Below are positions 8,576 to 19,311 of a DNA stretch of 64,000 nt, piece after piece. The position numbers and the translations under genes were made by a program. The stretch's first letter is position 1. Each line of letters starts with the position of its first letter. The stretch spans positions 1 through 64,000 of the forward strand of contig NZ_JAOALK010000061.1 of NCBI RefSeq assembly GCF_025154055.1, written 5' to 3'. The stretch is from Aquibacillus koreensis (GTDB taxonomy: Bacteria > Bacillota > Bacilli > Bacillales > Amphibacillaceae). The notes below the pieces were generated by a model. That model had not been told where the DNA came from. It worked only from the letters and a program-made list of their open reading frames with translations, and ran no database searches.

Positions 8576-8919
8576 CTCTAAATATTCTTTTACGCTTAAA
8601 TAGTTATATTCTATTTTTTCTAAAATAGAATAACTTATAGGCCGAAAACATACTGTTTGACTTTTAAAGAACTTTATACATAATTAAGTGTACCTATCCA
8701 ATATTTCTCTATATGTATGCCAGAAATATTTTTTGGGTAGTTTATTCAGAACAAGAGTTGGAAAAGATGATTAGGAGTGTTAATACATAAAGTGATAAGG
8801 TTTTTTACTTTGTTATCACACCCTAATCTGATATTATGAGCTAAAGAAAGATTAGAGATAACATAATTGTATGATTTCTTCCTATCATATAGATACTTTT
8901 AATTTGAGGGGTGAAATGA
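8576..8919 (+). promoter_or_regulatory. clpX upstream region with promoter-like site and large hairpin
   Basis: This 344-base AT-rich region contains a weak sigma-A-like site, TTGACT (8657-8662) and CATAAT (8679-8684), 16 bases apart. It also has a long interrupted hairpin at 8770-8828. The outer arms are GATTAGG (8770-8776) and CCTAATC (8822-8828). The inner arms are GTGATAA (8792-8798) and TTATCAC (8813-8819). No small gene is seen. The hairpin lies inside the likely clpX leader. Confidence 0.4.
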
Positions 8920-10197
8920 ATGTATAAATTTAATGAAGAAAAAGGGCAACTTAAGTGTTCATTTTGTGGTAAGAGCCAAGACCAAGTAAGAAAGTTAGTC
9001 GCTGGTCCAGGTGTATATATATGTGATGAATGTATTGAACTCTGTACGGAAATTGTGGAGGAAGAGCTTGGGAATGAGGAAGAAGTAGAGTTTAAAGATA
9101 TTCCGAAGCCACAAGAAATTTGTGAAATCCTAAATGATTATGTTATTGGGCAAGAAAAAGCAAAGAAAAACTTATCTGTTGCAGTATATAATCACTATAA
9201 ACGTATTAACTCACCTAAAAGCAATGATGACGTAGAACTTTCTAAGAGTAATATCGCAATGATCGGACCAACAGGTAGCGGTAAAACCTTATTGGCACAA
9301 ACATTAGCGAGAATTTTAAACGTACCTTTTGCAATTGCAGATGCAACTTCACTTACTGAAGCTGGTTATGTCGGTGAGGATGTTGAAAATATCCTTCTTA
9401 AATTAATCCAAGCTGCAGATTATGATGTGGAAAAGGCAGAAAAGGGCATCATTTATATTGATGAGATTGACAAAGTAGCTCGTAAATCAGAAAATCCTTC
9501 GATCACACGTGATGTTTCAGGTGAGGGTGTACAACAAGCACTTCTTAAAATTCTAGAGGGAACTGTAGCAAGTGTACCGCCACAGGGTGGTCGTAAGCAT
9601 CCTCATCAAGAATTTATTCAAATTGATACAACTAACGTATTATTTATCTGTGGTGGAGCATTTGACGGCATCGAACAAATTATTAAACGCCGACTAGGTA
9701 AAAAAGTAATTGGTTTTGGAGCAGAAGAAGCGAACGAAGATTTGGATAAAGCAACACTATTATCAAAAGTGTTACCAGAAGATTTGCTTCGTTTTGGATT
9801 AATTCCAGAATTTATCGGTCGTCTACCAGTAATTGGTGCGCTTGAGCCATTAGATGAAGAAGCACTTGTAGAAATTTTAACGAAGCCAAAAAATGCTTTA
9901 GTTAAACAATATGAAAAACTATTCCAAATTGATAATGCAGAACTAGAATTCGAAGAAGAAGCTCTTATTGAAATTGCGAAAAAAGCAATTGAAAGAAAAA
10001 CAGGAGCACGTGGTCTACGTTCCATTATTGAAAGTATCATGTTAGACGTTATGTTCGAAATTCCGTCTCGAGATGATATTGAAAAAGTAATCATTACGAA
10101 AGACACTGTATTACTTGAAAATGGAAGACCGAAATTAGTATTACAGGATGGTACTGTAAAAGACGAAAATAAAGAATCACCTAAGGAAAGTGCTTAA
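8920..10197 (+). CDS. clpX: ClpX, ATPase subunit of the ClpXP protease
   Basis: AAA+ unfoldase that recognises tagged or native substrates and feeds them to ClpP. The N-terminal zinc domain has all four cysteines (Cys13, Cys16, Cys35, Cys38). Walker A GPTGSGKT is at 116-123. Walker B (IIYIDEID), the [19 protein letters not shown] sensor region and the ClpP-docking IGF loop ([10 protein letters not shown]) follow. 425 residues is full length. The start has GAGGGG eight bases upstream. A strong terminator follows, so it is separate from lonB. Confidence 0.97.
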   Translation: MYKFNEEKGQLKCSFCGKSQDQVRKLVAGPGVYICDECIELCTEIVEEELGNEEEVEFKDIPKPQEICEILNDYVIGQEKAKKNLSVAVYNHYKRINSPKSNDDVELSKSNIAMIGPTGSGKTLLAQTLARILNVPFAIADATSLTEAGYVGEDVENILLKLIQAADYDVEKAEKGIIYIDEIDKVARKSENPSITRDVSGEGVQQALLKILEGTVASVPPQGGRKHPHQEFIQIDTTNVLFICGGAFDGIEQIIKRRLGKKVIGFGAEEANEDLDKATLLSKVLPEDLLRFGLIPEFIGRLPVIGALEPLDEEALVEILTKPKNALVKQYEKLFQIDNAELEFEEEALIEIAKKAIERKTGARGLRSIIESIMLDVMFEIPSRDDIEKVIITKDTVLLENGRPKLVLQDGTVKDENKESPKESA

Positions 10198-10212
10198 AAC
10201 TTAAAATGCATG

Positions 10213-10247
10213 AAAAATCCCTTGTTATGATATAGCAAGGGATTTTT
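10213..10247 (+). terminator. clpX terminator
   Basis: AAAAATCCCTTG and CAAGGGATTTTT form a perfect stem ending in a T run. Confidence 0.88.
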
Positions 10248-10319
10248 CTTACTTAAATAATAGTCTCTGTCTATTGTTGCCAAGGATGAAAAACAATAGA
10301 ATTTATCCTCCTATATATG

Positions 10320-10347
10320 GTTTAGTATGTTTAATTGCGGAAATACT
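10320..10347 (+). promoter_or_regulatory. Candidate sigma-F promoter of lonB
   Basis: GTTTA (10320-10324) and GGAAATACT (10339-10347), 14 bases apart, match the forespore sigma-F pattern GYWTA and GGNRANANT. In B. subtilis lonB is expressed in the forespore under sigma-F. The spacing is slightly short. Confidence 0.55.
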
Positions 10348-10382
10348 AACGAGTATCTTACATATAAACATGGAGGTACAAC

Positions 10383-12041
10383 ATGAATCTTGTTAGTATT
10401 GTAGTAATTATTCAACTATTCTTTGGAATAGTCATTGGGCTATATTTTTGGAATTTATTAAAAAACCAGCGCGCAAATAAAAATACAATTGAAAAAGAAT
10501 CAGAAAAAGAAATGGAAAAGTTGAGAGAAATGAAGAAGATAGGTCTAACTGCGCCTTTATCTGAACGTATTAGACCAAAAAGCTTATCAGATGTTGTAGG
10601 TCAAGAAGATGGAATTGAAGCATTACGTGCAGCAATCTGTAGTGGCAATCCGCAACACGTTATTATATATGGCCCCCCTGGGGTAGGTAAAACAGCAGCT
10701 GCAAGAATCGTACTGGAAGAGGCTAAGCGTAATGCTAATTCTCCATTTAGGACGACAGCTCCATTTATTGAACTGGATGCTACTACTGCTCGATTTGATG
10801 AACGAGGCGTTGCAGATCCATTAATCGGCTCTGTACATGACCCTATTTATCAAGGGGCTGGTGCGATGGGACAAGCAGGAATTCCGCAGCCAAAACGCGG
10901 GGCTGTTTCCAATGCACATGGTGGTGTGTTGTTTATCGATGAAATTGGAGAATTGCATCCAATTCAGATGAATAAATTACTTAAAGTATTGGAAGATAGA
11001 AAAGTATTGTATGAGAGCGCGTATTATAGTGAAGAGAATAAAAATATCCCTACACATATTCATCAAATTTTCCAAGATGGTCTACCTGCAGATTTTAGAT
11101 TAATTGGCGCAACAACACGGATGCCTGAAGAGATACCACCAGCCATACGTTCTAGATGTTTGGAAGTCTATTTTAGAGAATTAGAACCGGAAGAGATTAC
11201 AACAGTTGCAACCAAGGCAAGCGATAAGATTAAGTGTGAGGTTGAACCAAATGCACTAAAAGTGTTATCGGAATATGCTAGGAATGGAAGAGAATCTGTT
11301 AATATGATTCAAATTGCAGCTAGTATTTCTAAAAGACAAGGAAGAGACCAAATATCACAAGCAGATATGGAATGGGTTGTGGAGTCTGGTCGCATGAGCC
11401 CAAGACTAAAACCGATGATTCCTCTAAAAAGCCGAATAGGTAAAGTAAACGGGTTAGCGGTACAAGGCCCAAGTACTGGACATATTCTCGCCATAGAAAT
11501 TATGGTGTTACCAAGTCTTGGTGATGGTAAAATAACGATTACAGGGATCGCAGAAGAAGAGACGATCGGGAATCAATCAAAATCCATTAAAAGAAAAAGT
11601 ATGGCGCGAGGATCGATTGAAAATGTTACCACATTGTTACGGTACTTAGGTGTGCCTGCACATGAATATGATGTACATGTTAATTTTCCAGGTGGAATAC
11701 CAGTAGATGGACCATCAGCAGGACTTGCAATGGCAGTTGGTATTTATTCAAGTATTCAAAAAGTACCAGTAAGACATGATATTGCGATGACAGGCGAAAT
11801 TAGTTTGCACGGGGAAGTAATGCCTATTGGTGGTGTTTTAACCAAAATTAAGGCAGCAAAGCAGGCGGGAGCAAAGCAAGTTGTTATTCCTAAGGCGAAT
11901 TATCAAGCTATTTGTGCAAAAATAACTGGAATTGAAATTATCGCTGTTGAAACTTTTAAAGAGGCATTGACCTATGTATTAGAAGGCGATCATGTTAAAG
12001 TTAAACCTTCTAACCAATATAGAATCGATCAATCTTCATAA
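10383..12041 (+). CDS. lonB: LonB, sporulation ATP-dependent protease
   Basis: A 552-residue Lon-like protease of the LonB type. An N-terminal membrane segment (about 4-25) is followed by a short charged coil. The AAA+ domain has Walker A GPPGVGKT near residue 100 and Walker B VLFIDEIGE near 180. The C-terminal Ser/Lys protease domain has DGPSAGLAMA and, about 40 residues on, the lysine in KIKAAKQAGA. It lacks the long N-terminal domain of LonA, as usual for LonB. Its family works in the forespore during sporulation. It precedes lonA, as in B. subtilis. Confidence 0.93.
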   Translation: MNLVSIVVIIQLFFGIVIGLYFWNLLKNQRANKNTIEKESEKEMEKLREMKKIGLTAPLSERIRPKSLSDVVGQEDGIEALRAAICSGNPQHVIIYGPPGVGKTAAARIVLEEAKRNANSPFRTTAPFIELDATTARFDERGVADPLIGSVHDPIYQGAGAMGQAGIPQPKRGAVSNAHGGVLFIDEIGELHPIQMNKLLKVLEDRKVLYESAYYSEENKNIPTHIHQIFQDGLPADFRLIGATTRMPEEIPPAIRSRCLEVYFRELEPEEITTVATKASDKIKCEVEPNALKVLSEYARNGRESVNMIQIAASISKRQGRDQISQADMEWVVESGRMSPRLKPMIPLKSRIGKVNGLAVQGPSTGHILAIEIMVLPSLGDGKITITGIAEEETIGNQSKSIKRKSMARGSIENVTTLLRYLGVPAHEYDVHVNFPGGIPVDGPSAGLAMAVGIYSSIQKVPVRHDIAMTGEISLHGEVMPIGGVLTKIKAAKQAGAKQVVIPKANYQAICAKITGIEIIAVETFKEALTYVLEGDHVKVKPSNQYRIDQSS

Positions 12042-12143
12042 GTTTAATTGGAACATTTGCGCGTATAGTTTTACAAAGTAAAGACTTTTCTTTAAAATTT
12101 AAGCAATGAATTCTTTATCAGATGGAATTTGTGTTGGCATAGT

Positions 12144-12165
12144 AAATGCATCTTATTCTGCATTT
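12144..12165. repeat. Inverted repeat before lonA
   Basis: AAATGCA and TGCATTT are separated by eight bases and end just before the lonA ribosome-binding site (GGAGG at 12173-12177). It could be an operator or a leader hairpin. It does not match the CtsR box I know. Confidence 0.45.
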
Positions 12166-12184
12166 ATATTTTGGAGGTGCAAAA

Positions 12185-14518
12185 ATGGCAGAAATAAATA
12201 AAATACAAATCCCACTTCTTCCGCTAAGGGGGATTCTTGTTTTTCCTACCATGGTACTACACTTAGATGTTGGTAGAGATAAATCTGTGAATGCTTTAGA
12301 AAAAGCAATGATGGATGATCATAAGATTTTTTTAGCAGCACAAAAAGAAAGCGCCTTAGATGAACCAGGCGCAAAGGATATATACCGTATCGGAACTTTA
12401 GCAAAAGTGAAACAGATGTTAAAGTTACCAAACGGAACCATTCGTGTTCTTGTAGAAGGCGTTCATCGTGCCGAGATCGTTCAATTTTTGGAAGAGGAAG
12501 AACAATTCTTGGTTGAAGTGCAAGAATTTGAAGAAGTGCACGGCAATAAAAATGAAGAAGCTGCACTTATGCGCTCCCTGCTAGATCAATTTGAGCAATA
12601 CATAAAAGTATCGAAGAAAATCAGTCAGGAAACATTTGCGACTGTTACGGATATCGATGAGCCAGGGCGGTTGGCTGATATAATTTCTTCTCACTTGTCA
12701 TTAAAGTTAAAAGACAAACAAGAACTACTGGAAACAGAGGACGTAAAAAAACGACTACAACGTTTGATAAATTTTATAACAAATGAAAGAGAAGTATTGA
12801 ATTTAGAGAAAAAAATTGGGCAACGTGTCAAAAAGTCCATGGAAAAAACGCAAAAAGAATATTATTTAAGAGAGCAAATGAAAGCCATTCAAAAAGAATT
12901 GGGTGACAAAGACGGCAAGTCAGGTGAGGTTGCTCAACTTAGAGAAAAAGTGGAAAAGTCTGGTATGCCAGAACGTATCACTAAAGTGGCTTTTAAAGAA
13001 CTAGATCGATATGAGAAGGTACCACAAAGTTCAGCAGAAAGCTCGGTTATTCGTAATTATATTGAGTGGTTATTAAATTTACCTTGGACAACGGAAACCG
13101 AAGACAATCTAGATATCAATCATGCGGAAAAGACATTGGACGAGGACCATTATGGTTTGGAAAAGGTAAAAGAGCGTGTTCTAGAATATTTAGCCGTTCA
13201 ACAACTAACACAATCTTTAAAGGGTCCAATACTTTGCTTAGTAGGTCCTCCAGGAGTAGGGAAAACATCATTAGCCAAATCGATTGCCCGGGCAATAAAT
13301 CGTAAGTTTGTTCGTATCTCATTGGGCGGTGTAAGAGATGAAGCTGAAATCAGAGGTCACCGCAGAACTTATGTGGGGGCTATGCCAGGTAGAATTATTC
13401 AAGGAATGAAAAAAGCAGAAACGATTAACCCTGTTTTCTTGCTTGATGAAATCGATAAGATGGCAAGTGATTTCCGTGGGGATCCTTCCTCAGCAATGTT
13501 AGAGGTATTGGATCCAGAGCAAAATAGTACGTTTAGTGACCACTTCATTGAAGAGACATATGACCTGTCTAAAGTAATGTTTATTGCTACAGCAAATAAT
13601 TTAGGATCTATACCTGGGCCTCTTTTAGATCGTATGGAAGTTATTTCTATCGCTGGGTACACAGAGCTTGAGAAATTATATATTTGTAAGGAACATTTGT
13701 TACCTAAACAGATAAAAGAAAATGGACTATCAAAAGGGCAGTTACAATTACGCGATGAAGCATTAGTCAAACTAATACGGATGTACACGCGTGAAGCGGG
13801 CGTTCGTGGCTTAGAGAGACAATTAGCTTCCTTATGTCGTAAAGCCGCAAAAATTATCGTGTCTGAAAATAAGAAAAAAGTGGTCATTACGGAGAAGCAA
13901 CTGGAAACAATGTTAGGAAAGCCGAGATTCAGATATGGTATGATGGAGCAAGAAGATCAAGTTGGTGCAGCAACCGGTTTAGCATACACTGCAGCAGGAG
14001 GAGATACCTTATCTATAGAGGTTAGTCTTTCACCAGGGAAAGGAAAGCTAATCCTCACAGGTAAACTAGGAGATGTCATGAAAGAGTCTGCACAAGCTGC
14101 ATTTAGTTATATTCGCTCTCGGGCAAATGAACTAAATATAGATCCGGATTTTCATGAAAAAAATGACATCCATATTCACGTTCCAGAGGGGGCTACACCG
14201 AAGGACGGCCCATCTGCAGGTATAACAATGGCTACGGCACTTGTTTCTGCTTTAACAGGTAGAGCAGTGAAAAAAGAGGTCGGAATGACCGGTGAGATTA
14301 CACTTAGAGGAAGAGTGCTTCCAATTGGTGGATTAAAAGAAAAATCATTAAGTGCACACCGAGCTGGCATTTCCACGATTATACTACCAGCTGATAACGA
14401 AAAGGATTTAGAAGAAATTCCTGATAGTATTAAAAATGAATTGAACTTTATTTTAGTTGAACATTTAGATAAAGTATTAGAGCATGCTTTAGTGGGGGAG
14501 AAACATGAAAGTAACTAG
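12185..14518 (+). CDS. lonA: LonA, ATP-dependent protease
   Basis: A 778-residue cytosolic Lon protease with an N-terminal substrate domain (about 8-200), coiled coil, AAA+ domain (Walker A GPPGVGKT near 360, Walker [10 protein letters not shown]) and a Ser/Lys peptidase domain. The catalytic serine is Ser677 in [10 protein letters not shown], and the lysine lies in [13 protein letters not shown]. It degrades misfolded and regulatory proteins. Start is ATG 12185, six bases after GGAGGTG. An upstream in-frame ATG would put the ribosome-binding site inside the gene. The 3' end overlaps ysxC by 14 bases, so the two are translationally linked. Confidence 0.97.
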   Translation: MAEINKIQIPLLPLRGILVFPTMVLHLDVGRDKSVNALEKAMMDDHKIFLAAQKESALDEPGAKDIYRIGTLAKVKQMLKLPNGTIRVLVEGVHRAEIVQFLEEEEQFLVEVQEFEEVHGNKNEEAALMRSLLDQFEQYIKVSKKISQETFATVTDIDEPGRLADIISSHLSLKLKDKQELLETEDVKKRLQRLINFITNEREVLNLEKKIGQRVKKSMEKTQKEYYLREQMKAIQKELGDKDGKSGEVAQLREKVEKSGMPERITKVAFKELDRYEKVPQSSAESSVIRNYIEWLLNLPWTTETEDNLDINHAEKTLDEDHYGLEKVKERVLEYLAVQQLTQSLKGPILCLVGPPGVGKTSLAKSIARAINRKFVRISLGGVRDEAEIRGHRRTYVGAMPGRIIQGMKKAETINPVFLLDEIDKMASDFRGDPSSAMLEVLDPEQNSTFSDHFIEETYDLSKVMFIATANNLGSIPGPLLDRMEVISIAGYTELEKLYICKEHLLPKQIKENGLSKGQLQLRDEALVKLIRMYTREAGVRGLERQLASLCRKAAKIIVSENKKKVVITEKQLETMLGKPRFRYGMMEQEDQVGAATGLAYTAAGGDTLSIEVSLSPGKGKLILTGKLGDVMKESAQAAFSYIRSRANELNIDPDFHEKNDIHIHVPEGATPKDGPSAGITMATALVSALTGRAVKKEVGMTGEITLRGRVLPIGGLKEKSLSAHRAGISTIILPADNEKDLEEIPDSIKNELNFILVEHLDKVLEHALVGEKHESN

Positions 14519-15092
14519 TGCTGAGATTGTGATTAGCGCAGTCTCGAAAAAACAATATCCACCTGGTCATCTTCCGGAAATAGCATTAGCAGGAAGATCG
14601 AATGTAGGGAAATCTTCTTTTATTAATAAGATGATTAATCGTAAGAGTCTAGCAAGGACTTCATCAAAACCAGGAAAAACGCAAACACTTAATTTTTATA
14701 TTATCAATGACGTTTTTCATTTTGTTGATGTTCCTGGTTATGGTTATGCCAAAGTATCGAAAAAGGAAAGAGAAGCTTGGGGAAAAATGCTGGAAGAATA
14801 TTTCATCGAACGTGAAAATCTAAAAGCAGCTGCCCTTATTGTAGATATAAGACATAAACCAACTGTGGATGATGTGGCAATGTATGAATTTCTTAAGCAT
14901 TATGACTTGCCAGTTATTATCATAGCCACTAAACTTGATAAAATCGCAAAGAATAAGAGAGAAAGTCATATAAGACAAACTAGAATGGGATTAGATTTAG
15001 ACCCAGATGACATCATCATTCCTTTTTCATCAGAAACAGGTGAAGGTAAAGACGTAGCATGGAGAGCAGTTGAGCATTATATCAAGCAATAA
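14505..15092 (+). CDS. ysxC: Ribosome biogenesis GTPase YsxC/EngB
   Basis: A 195-residue TrmE-Era-EngA-EngB-type GTPase needed for assembly of the large ribosomal subunit. G1 GRSNVGKSS, the G2 region with TPGKT-like [13 protein letters not shown]3 [11 protein letters not shown]4 TKLDK and G5 SSETGEGK are all present in order. The start lies inside the end of lonA with GGGGGAG six bases upstream, and this overlap is conserved in Bacillaceae. It is essential in B. subtilis. A terminator follows at once. Confidence 0.96.
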   Translation: MKVTSAEIVISAVSKKQYPPGHLPEIALAGRSNVGKSSFINKMINRKSLARTSSKPGKTQTLNFYIINDVFHFVDVPGYGYAKVSKKEREAWGKMLEEYFIERENLKAAALIVDIRHKPTVDDVAMYEFLKHYDLPVIIIATKLDKIAKNKRESHIRQTRMGLDLDPDDIIIPFSSETGEGKDVAWRAVEHYIKQ

Positions 15093-15121
15093 AAAAAAGC
15101 AACCAGTGGTTGCTTTTTTTA
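15092..15121 (+). terminator. lonA-ysxC terminator
   Basis: AAAAAAAGCAACC-AGT-GGTTGCTTTTTTT forms a perfect stem with A and T tails. It can act in both directions. Confidence 0.88.
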
Positions 15122-15196
15122 ATGATCTTTAGGTGCTATTTTGCATAGTAGATACAAAATGCGGCGTAACGATCATAGTCTCTTTTGAGCTTGGCG

Positions 15197-15371
15197 GCTA
15201 AGAGATCCGTTATTTTCATAAAATCTTAGCCTTTATGATTTTAACGGCTACCTGAGCCCTTATTTGCCTTGATTTTATTGATTTCGAAGGCGTTTAGTGA
15301 AAATAGCGTACTGTATAGCCGATCAGATGGAAAATCGGCCCAAAATAGGTAAATAAGGTCTCTCACAGCCG
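15197..15371. repeat. Intergenic inverted-repeat element
   Basis: Three related 22-24 base units lie in alternating orientation. They are CGGCTAAGAGATCCGTTATT (from 15197), CGGCTACCTGAGCCCTTATT (from 15247) and, inverted, AATAAGGTCTCTCACAGCCG (to 15371). Between the second and third sits a small hairpin GCCGAT/ATCGGC (15318-15339). The stretch has no gene. It resembles a palindromic dispersed element and fills the gap between convergent ysxC and the membrane-protein gene. Confidence 0.55.
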
Positions 15372-15430
15372 CTTAAAAATTGTATTCCCAAATTTTGTGG
15401 CGCATTCTATACATTTGCGAATAATTAACG

Positions 15431-15916
15431 TTACTTTCCTTTTTTAAATAGTATAAACCCACCAATAACAATGAGTAATACAGGCCAAAATTGCTCTATG
15501 ATGCGTCTGAATGGATCCATCCAGGAAAACCAAGCTAGTTGTTCAGGTAAAAGAATAACACCGAGACCGATTACTAAGAATAGTATAGCAGGGAATAATC
15601 CGGATTTTGTTTTATGATATGTAATGAAAAATGCAAAGGACAAGATTAATGGATACATACCCCAATGATCTATCCAAAAAGAATAATAGGCAAGTCCGTG
15701 AAAATGGAGACCAAGACCAATCATAATCGCCCCGGGGAATAAATTTTTGTAATCTTTGGTAATATAACTATAAATAAGAAAAACAAGTCCTAAAATAATA
15801 AGTAGTGTTGTCCATGAATAGAAGTTAGTAAAAATAGGTAATCTTAATTGTTGAATGAAGAAATAGGCGCCAATTGCAATCAACACAAATCCGATAAAAG
15901 TATATTGTCTTTTCAT
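15431..15916 (-). CDS. Small membrane protein, LiaI/LiaF-like segment
   Basis: A 161-residue protein with about six hydrophobic segments and very short loops. The C-terminal FWPVLLIVIGGFILFKK is typical of the LiaI/LiaF-like transmembrane domain (DUF5668 type) found in cell-envelope-stress membrane proteins. There are no catalytic motifs. The start has AGGAGG seven bases upstream on the minus strand. It lies alone between ysxC and hemA, transcribed against both. B. subtilis has no clear counterpart at this place, so it is a lineage-specific insertion. Function unknown. Confidence 0.7.
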   Translation of the reverse strand: MKRQYTFIGFVLIAIGAYFFIQQLRLPIFTNFYSWTTLLIILGLVFLIYSYITKDYKNLFPGAIMIGLGLHFHGLAYYSFWIDHWGMYPLILSFAFFITYHKTKSGLFPAILFLVIGLGVILLPEQLAWFSWMDPFRRIIEQFWPVLLIVIGGFILFKKGK

Positions 15917-16087
15917 GTTTCCTCCTAGATTAAAATAATTATTAACTAGTATTGATTTCTTGATTGTACAAACTTAATATGTTAAAGTACTTTTATGAAT
16001 AAAGGCAGTGGCTACGTGACAGGTACAATTTTATCATAGATTGTCATAGAAATTTCGAAAAATAGTCAAATATCACTTCTGTTCTCG

Positions 16088-16096
16088 TGTTATAAT
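16088..16096 (+). promoter_or_regulatory. Extended -10 promoter of the hem operon
   Basis: TGTTATAAT (16088-16096) is a perfect extended -10 about 45 bases before hemA. No good -35 is present at the normal distance. Confidence 0.6.
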
Positions 16097-16139
16097 AGGA
16101 CAGGTATGGATTTCAGGCCATGTTTTGGGGGTAGATATT

Positions 16140-17507
16140 GTGCATATACTAGTGGTGGGTATAAATTATAGAACCACCCCTGTAGAAATTAGGGAGAAGC
16201 TCACATTTCAAGAAGATCAAATTGTTGAAGCGATGAAAGCTTTAAACAATGAAAAGAGTATCTTAGAAAATGTGATTATTTCAACATGCAATCGTACAGA
16301 GATATATGCGGTTGTAGACCAACTTCATACAGGGCGTTATTATATAAAAAGATTTTTAGCCGAGTGGTTTCATATAGATAAAGATTTATTCTCCGCACAC
16401 CTTTCATTCTATGAGAATGATGGTGCAGTGGAACATTTGTTCAGGGTTACAAGTGGTTTGGATTCCATGGTTGTTGGTGAAACACAAATACTTGGACAGA
16501 TGAAACATGTGTTTCAACTTGCGCAACAAACAAAAACAACTGGTACGGTTTATAACGAGTTATTTAAACAAGCGATTACGTTTGCAAAGCGTGTACACAA
16601 AGAGACAGAAATTGGCGAAAATGCTGTTTCCGTTAGTTACGCTGCAGTCGAATTAGCCAAAAAAATATTTAATGATATTTCTAGCAAACATGTAGTAATT
16701 CTGGGTGCTGGAAAAATGGGTGAACTAGCTGCCAAGAACTTACAAGGTTCAGGTGTTAGTAAAGTAACAGTTTTAAACCGCACTTTTGAAAAAGCAGTAA
16801 CACTTGCCAAGCAATTTAGTGGTGAGGCTAAAAGACTGGATGAATTGTCAGAAACGTTAAAGGGAGCAGATATTTTAATCAGTTCTACAGGCGCAGACAA
16901 TTACGTCTTAACAAAAGAAACGCTTGAAAAGATTCATAAACAGCGAAAAGGGCGTCCGTTATTCTTAGTGGACATTGCTGTGCCAAGAGATTTAGACCCT
17001 GAACTAGGTAAATTAGAAAATGTGTTCTTATATGATATAGATGATCTACAAGGAATCGTTGATGCAAATGTGAAGGCTCGTAAAGAAGCATCAGCAGAAA
17101 TAGAGTTAATGATTGAAAGTGAAATTGTACTATTTAAAGAATGGTTACAAACGTTAGGTGTTGTACCTGTAATCTCTGCTCTAAGAGAACATGCTTTATC
17201 TATTCAAGCTGAAACAATGAAAAGCATCGAACGTAAAATGCCTGACTTAACAGACCGAGAAAGAAAGGTCCTTAGTAAGCATACGAAAAGCATCATTAAT
17301 CAGTTATTAAAACAACCGATCCTACAGGCAAAGGAAATAGCTGCAGAACCTAATTCTGAAGAGTCGCTACAAATGTTTATGCGTATATTCGGTATTGAAG
17401 ATATGGTGCAGGAAGAGTTAAAAAAACAAGATCCTGATAAAGTAATCTCATTTGAGAAAAGTGGGGTCATTCCATTCTCATCACTAAAAAATGTATCAAC
17501 ACGTTAA
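16140..17507 (+). CDS. hemA: Glutamyl-tRNA reductase
   Basis: First committed enzyme of C5 tetrapyrrole synthesis. It reduces Glu-tRNA to glutamate-1-semialdehyde with NADPH. The catalytic cysteine is Cys50 in STCNRTE. The NADPH-binding motif [17 protein letters not shown] and the C-terminal dimerisation helices are present. The GTG start gives [14 protein letters not shown], which aligns with B. subtilis HemA. The reading frame extends 15 bases further upstream to a TTG that has no ribosome-binding site. 455 residues. It heads the hemAXCDBL operon. Confidence 0.97.
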   Translation: MHILVVGINYRTTPVEIREKLTFQEDQIVEAMKALNNEKSILENVIISTCNRTEIYAVVDQLHTGRYYIKRFLAEWFHIDKDLFSAHLSFYENDGAVEHLFRVTSGLDSMVVGETQILGQMKHVFQLAQQTKTTGTVYNELFKQAITFAKRVHKETEIGENAVSVSYAAVELAKKIFNDISSKHVVILGAGKMGELAAKNLQGSGVSKVTVLNRTFEKAVTLAKQFSGEAKRLDELSETLKGADILISSTGADNYVLTKETLEKIHKQRKGRPLFLVDIAVPRDLDPELGKLENVFLYDIDDLQGIVDANVKARKEASAEIELMIESEIVLFKEWLQTLGVVPVISALREHALSIQAETMKSIERKMPDLTDRERKVLSKHTKSIINQLLKQPILQAKEIAAEPNSEESLQMFMRIFGIEDMVQEELKKQDPDKVISFEKSGVIPFSSLKNVSTR

Positions 17508-17539
17508 TCGTACAACCTTTATGAGGAAAGGATTTCACT

Positions 17540-18358
17540 ATGCTTGAAATAGGATGGCTAGTTGAACTTATCTTAATTATATATGGAATAAGTGTGATGG
17601 GATATTTTATTGACTTTATACAACATAACCGGAAGGTGAATCGACTTGCCTTCTGGTTACTTACTATGGTTTGGGTTCTACAAACCATTTTTTTAATTTA
17701 TCAATTCTTTTCAAAAGCTAATTTCCCCGTGTTGTCCGTCAATGAAGGGTTATTTTTTTATGCTTGGATCTTAGTAACCTTTTCTTTAATTATGAATCAC
17801 TTTTTAAAAGTTGATTTTTTAGTTTTTTTTACAAATGTCCTTGGATTTTTTATGGTGGTATTGCATATTGCGATTACTTCAGGAAATGAAGGTGGAGTTC
17901 GTGGGGAAGCAATTGTTGGAGAGATATTAATCGCTCACATTACCCTTGCGATGCTATCTTATGGATTCTTCACGCTTTCGTTTGTATTTTCAGTCATGTT
18001 TCTACTACAATATAGATTATTGAAGCAGAAAATAGGTTACAAGTGGTTGAAAAGATTTGGTGACCTAGAACGTCTTGATCAATGGTCGTTTCAAACAATA
18101 AAAATTGCCTTACCAACCCTATTGCTATCTATGATATTAGGAATCGTATGGGCGTATTCATCTGGAGCGGAGTTTTATTGGTACGATATAAAAACGGTAG
18201 GTTCTATTATTGTATTTATTGTTTATAGTATCTATCTATCTTTACGACTAGGAGCCCGATATCAGGGGAAATCGATATCGTTATTTAATACAGCAGCTTT
18301 TCTCTTCTTGTTAATTAATTATTTCCTATTTAGTACATTATCAAAATTTCATATATAA
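17540..18358 (+). CDS. hemX: HemX, cytochrome c assembly-type membrane protein
   Basis: A 272-residue integral membrane protein with about eight helices, in the CcsA/CcmC-like family. In B. subtilis HemX lowers the cellular amount of HemA, probably by acting on its stability. It is not a biosynthetic enzyme. GAGGAAAGG precedes the start by about seven bases. It lies 32 bases after hemA and ends just before the hemC ribosome-binding site, so coupling is tight. Confidence 0.9.
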   Translation: MLEIGWLVELILIIYGISVMGYFIDFIQHNRKVNRLAFWLLTMVWVLQTIFLIYQFFSKANFPVLSVNEGLFFYAWILVTFSLIMNHFLKVDFLVFFTNVLGFFMVVLHIAITSGNEGGVRGEAIVGEILIAHITLAMLSYGFFTLSFVFSVMFLLQYRLLKQKIGYKWLKRFGDLERLDQWSFQTIKIALPTLLLSMILGIVWAYSSGAEFYWYDIKTVGSIIVFIVYSIYLSLRLGARYQGKSISLFNTAAFLFLLINYFLFSTLSKFHI

Positions 18359-18381
18359 GAATGGTTCAGGAGGATAAATCA

Positions 18382-19311
18382 ATGAGAAAAATAGTAATTG
18401 GATCAAGAAAAAGTAACTTAGCACTTACACAAACAGATTGGGTAATTGATCAATTGAAAAAGTCCGGAGCTCCATATGAGTTTGAAGTGAAAAAGATTGT
18501 CACAAAAGGTGATAAGATTTTAGATGTTACCTTATCAAAGGTTGGTGGCAAGGGATTATTTGTAAAAGAAATTGAACAAGCAATGTATGACCATGAAATT
18601 GATATGGCTGTACACAGCATGAAAGATATGCCTGCAGAAGTGGCAGAAGGATTAATGATTGGCGCTATCCCTGTAAGAGAAGATCACCGCGATGCATTTA
18701 TCTCGAATGGTAACGTTGCGCTTAAAGATCTACCAAGTGGTGCAATTGTAGGTACAAGTAGTTTACGTAGAGGTTCTCAAATTTTAGCAGTAAGACCGGA
18801 TCTTGAAATAAAATGGATTCGAGGAAATATTGATACAAGACTTAAAAAGTTAAAAGAAGAAAATTATGATGCGATTGTTCTTGCTGCTGCAGGACTGATT
18901 CGTGTAGGCTGGGGCGATGATCTTGTCACGGAATACCTTGAGCCTGAAGTATGTGTACCAGCAGTAGGTCAAGGAGCACTAGCGATCGAATGTCGTGAAG
19001 ATGATACAGAATTATTAGACGTATTAGCAAAAATTAATCATGACTATACAATCAGAACAGTAACTGCGGAACGTAAATTCCTTCACCTATTAAATGGTGG
19101 TTGCCAAGTACCAATTGGTGGCTATGCTTATTTAGATGGCGAAGAAATTGTATTAACTGCATTAGTGGGTACACCTGATGGGAAGACAATCTTAAAAGAA
19201 GTTGTACGTGGTACGGATCCGGAAGCAGTAGGTAAAGAAGCTGCAGATCGATTAAAACAACAAGGTGCACAAAAGATTGTTGATGATGCAAAAGAGGAGC
19301 TTGACAAGTAA
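18382..19311 (+). CDS. hemC: Hydroxymethylbilane synthase (porphobilinogen deaminase)
   Basis: Joins four porphobilinogen molecules into hydroxymethylbilane. The cofactor-carrying cysteine is Cys241 in [14 protein letters not shown]. The catalytic aspartate lies in AVHSMKDMP, with [10 protein letters not shown] at the N-terminus. 310 residues is full length. The ATG at 18382 follows AGGAGGA. A possible upstream ATG at 18361 would put that site inside the gene. Its stop overlaps the hemD start by one base (TAATG). Confidence 0.97.
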   Translation: MRKIVIGSRKSNLALTQTDWVIDQLKKSGAPYEFEVKKIVTKGDKILDVTLSKVGGKGLFVKEIEQAMYDHEIDMAVHSMKDMPAEVAEGLMIGAIPVREDHRDAFISNGNVALKDLPSGAIVGTSSLRRGSQILAVRPDLEIKWIRGNIDTRLKKLKEENYDAIVLAAAGLIRVGWGDDLVTEYLEPEVCVPAVGQGALAIECREDDTELLDVLAKINHDYTIRTVTAERKFLHLLNGGCQVPIGGYAYLDGEEIVLTALVGTPDGKTILKEVVRGTDPEAVGKEAADRLKQQGAQKIVDDAKEELDK

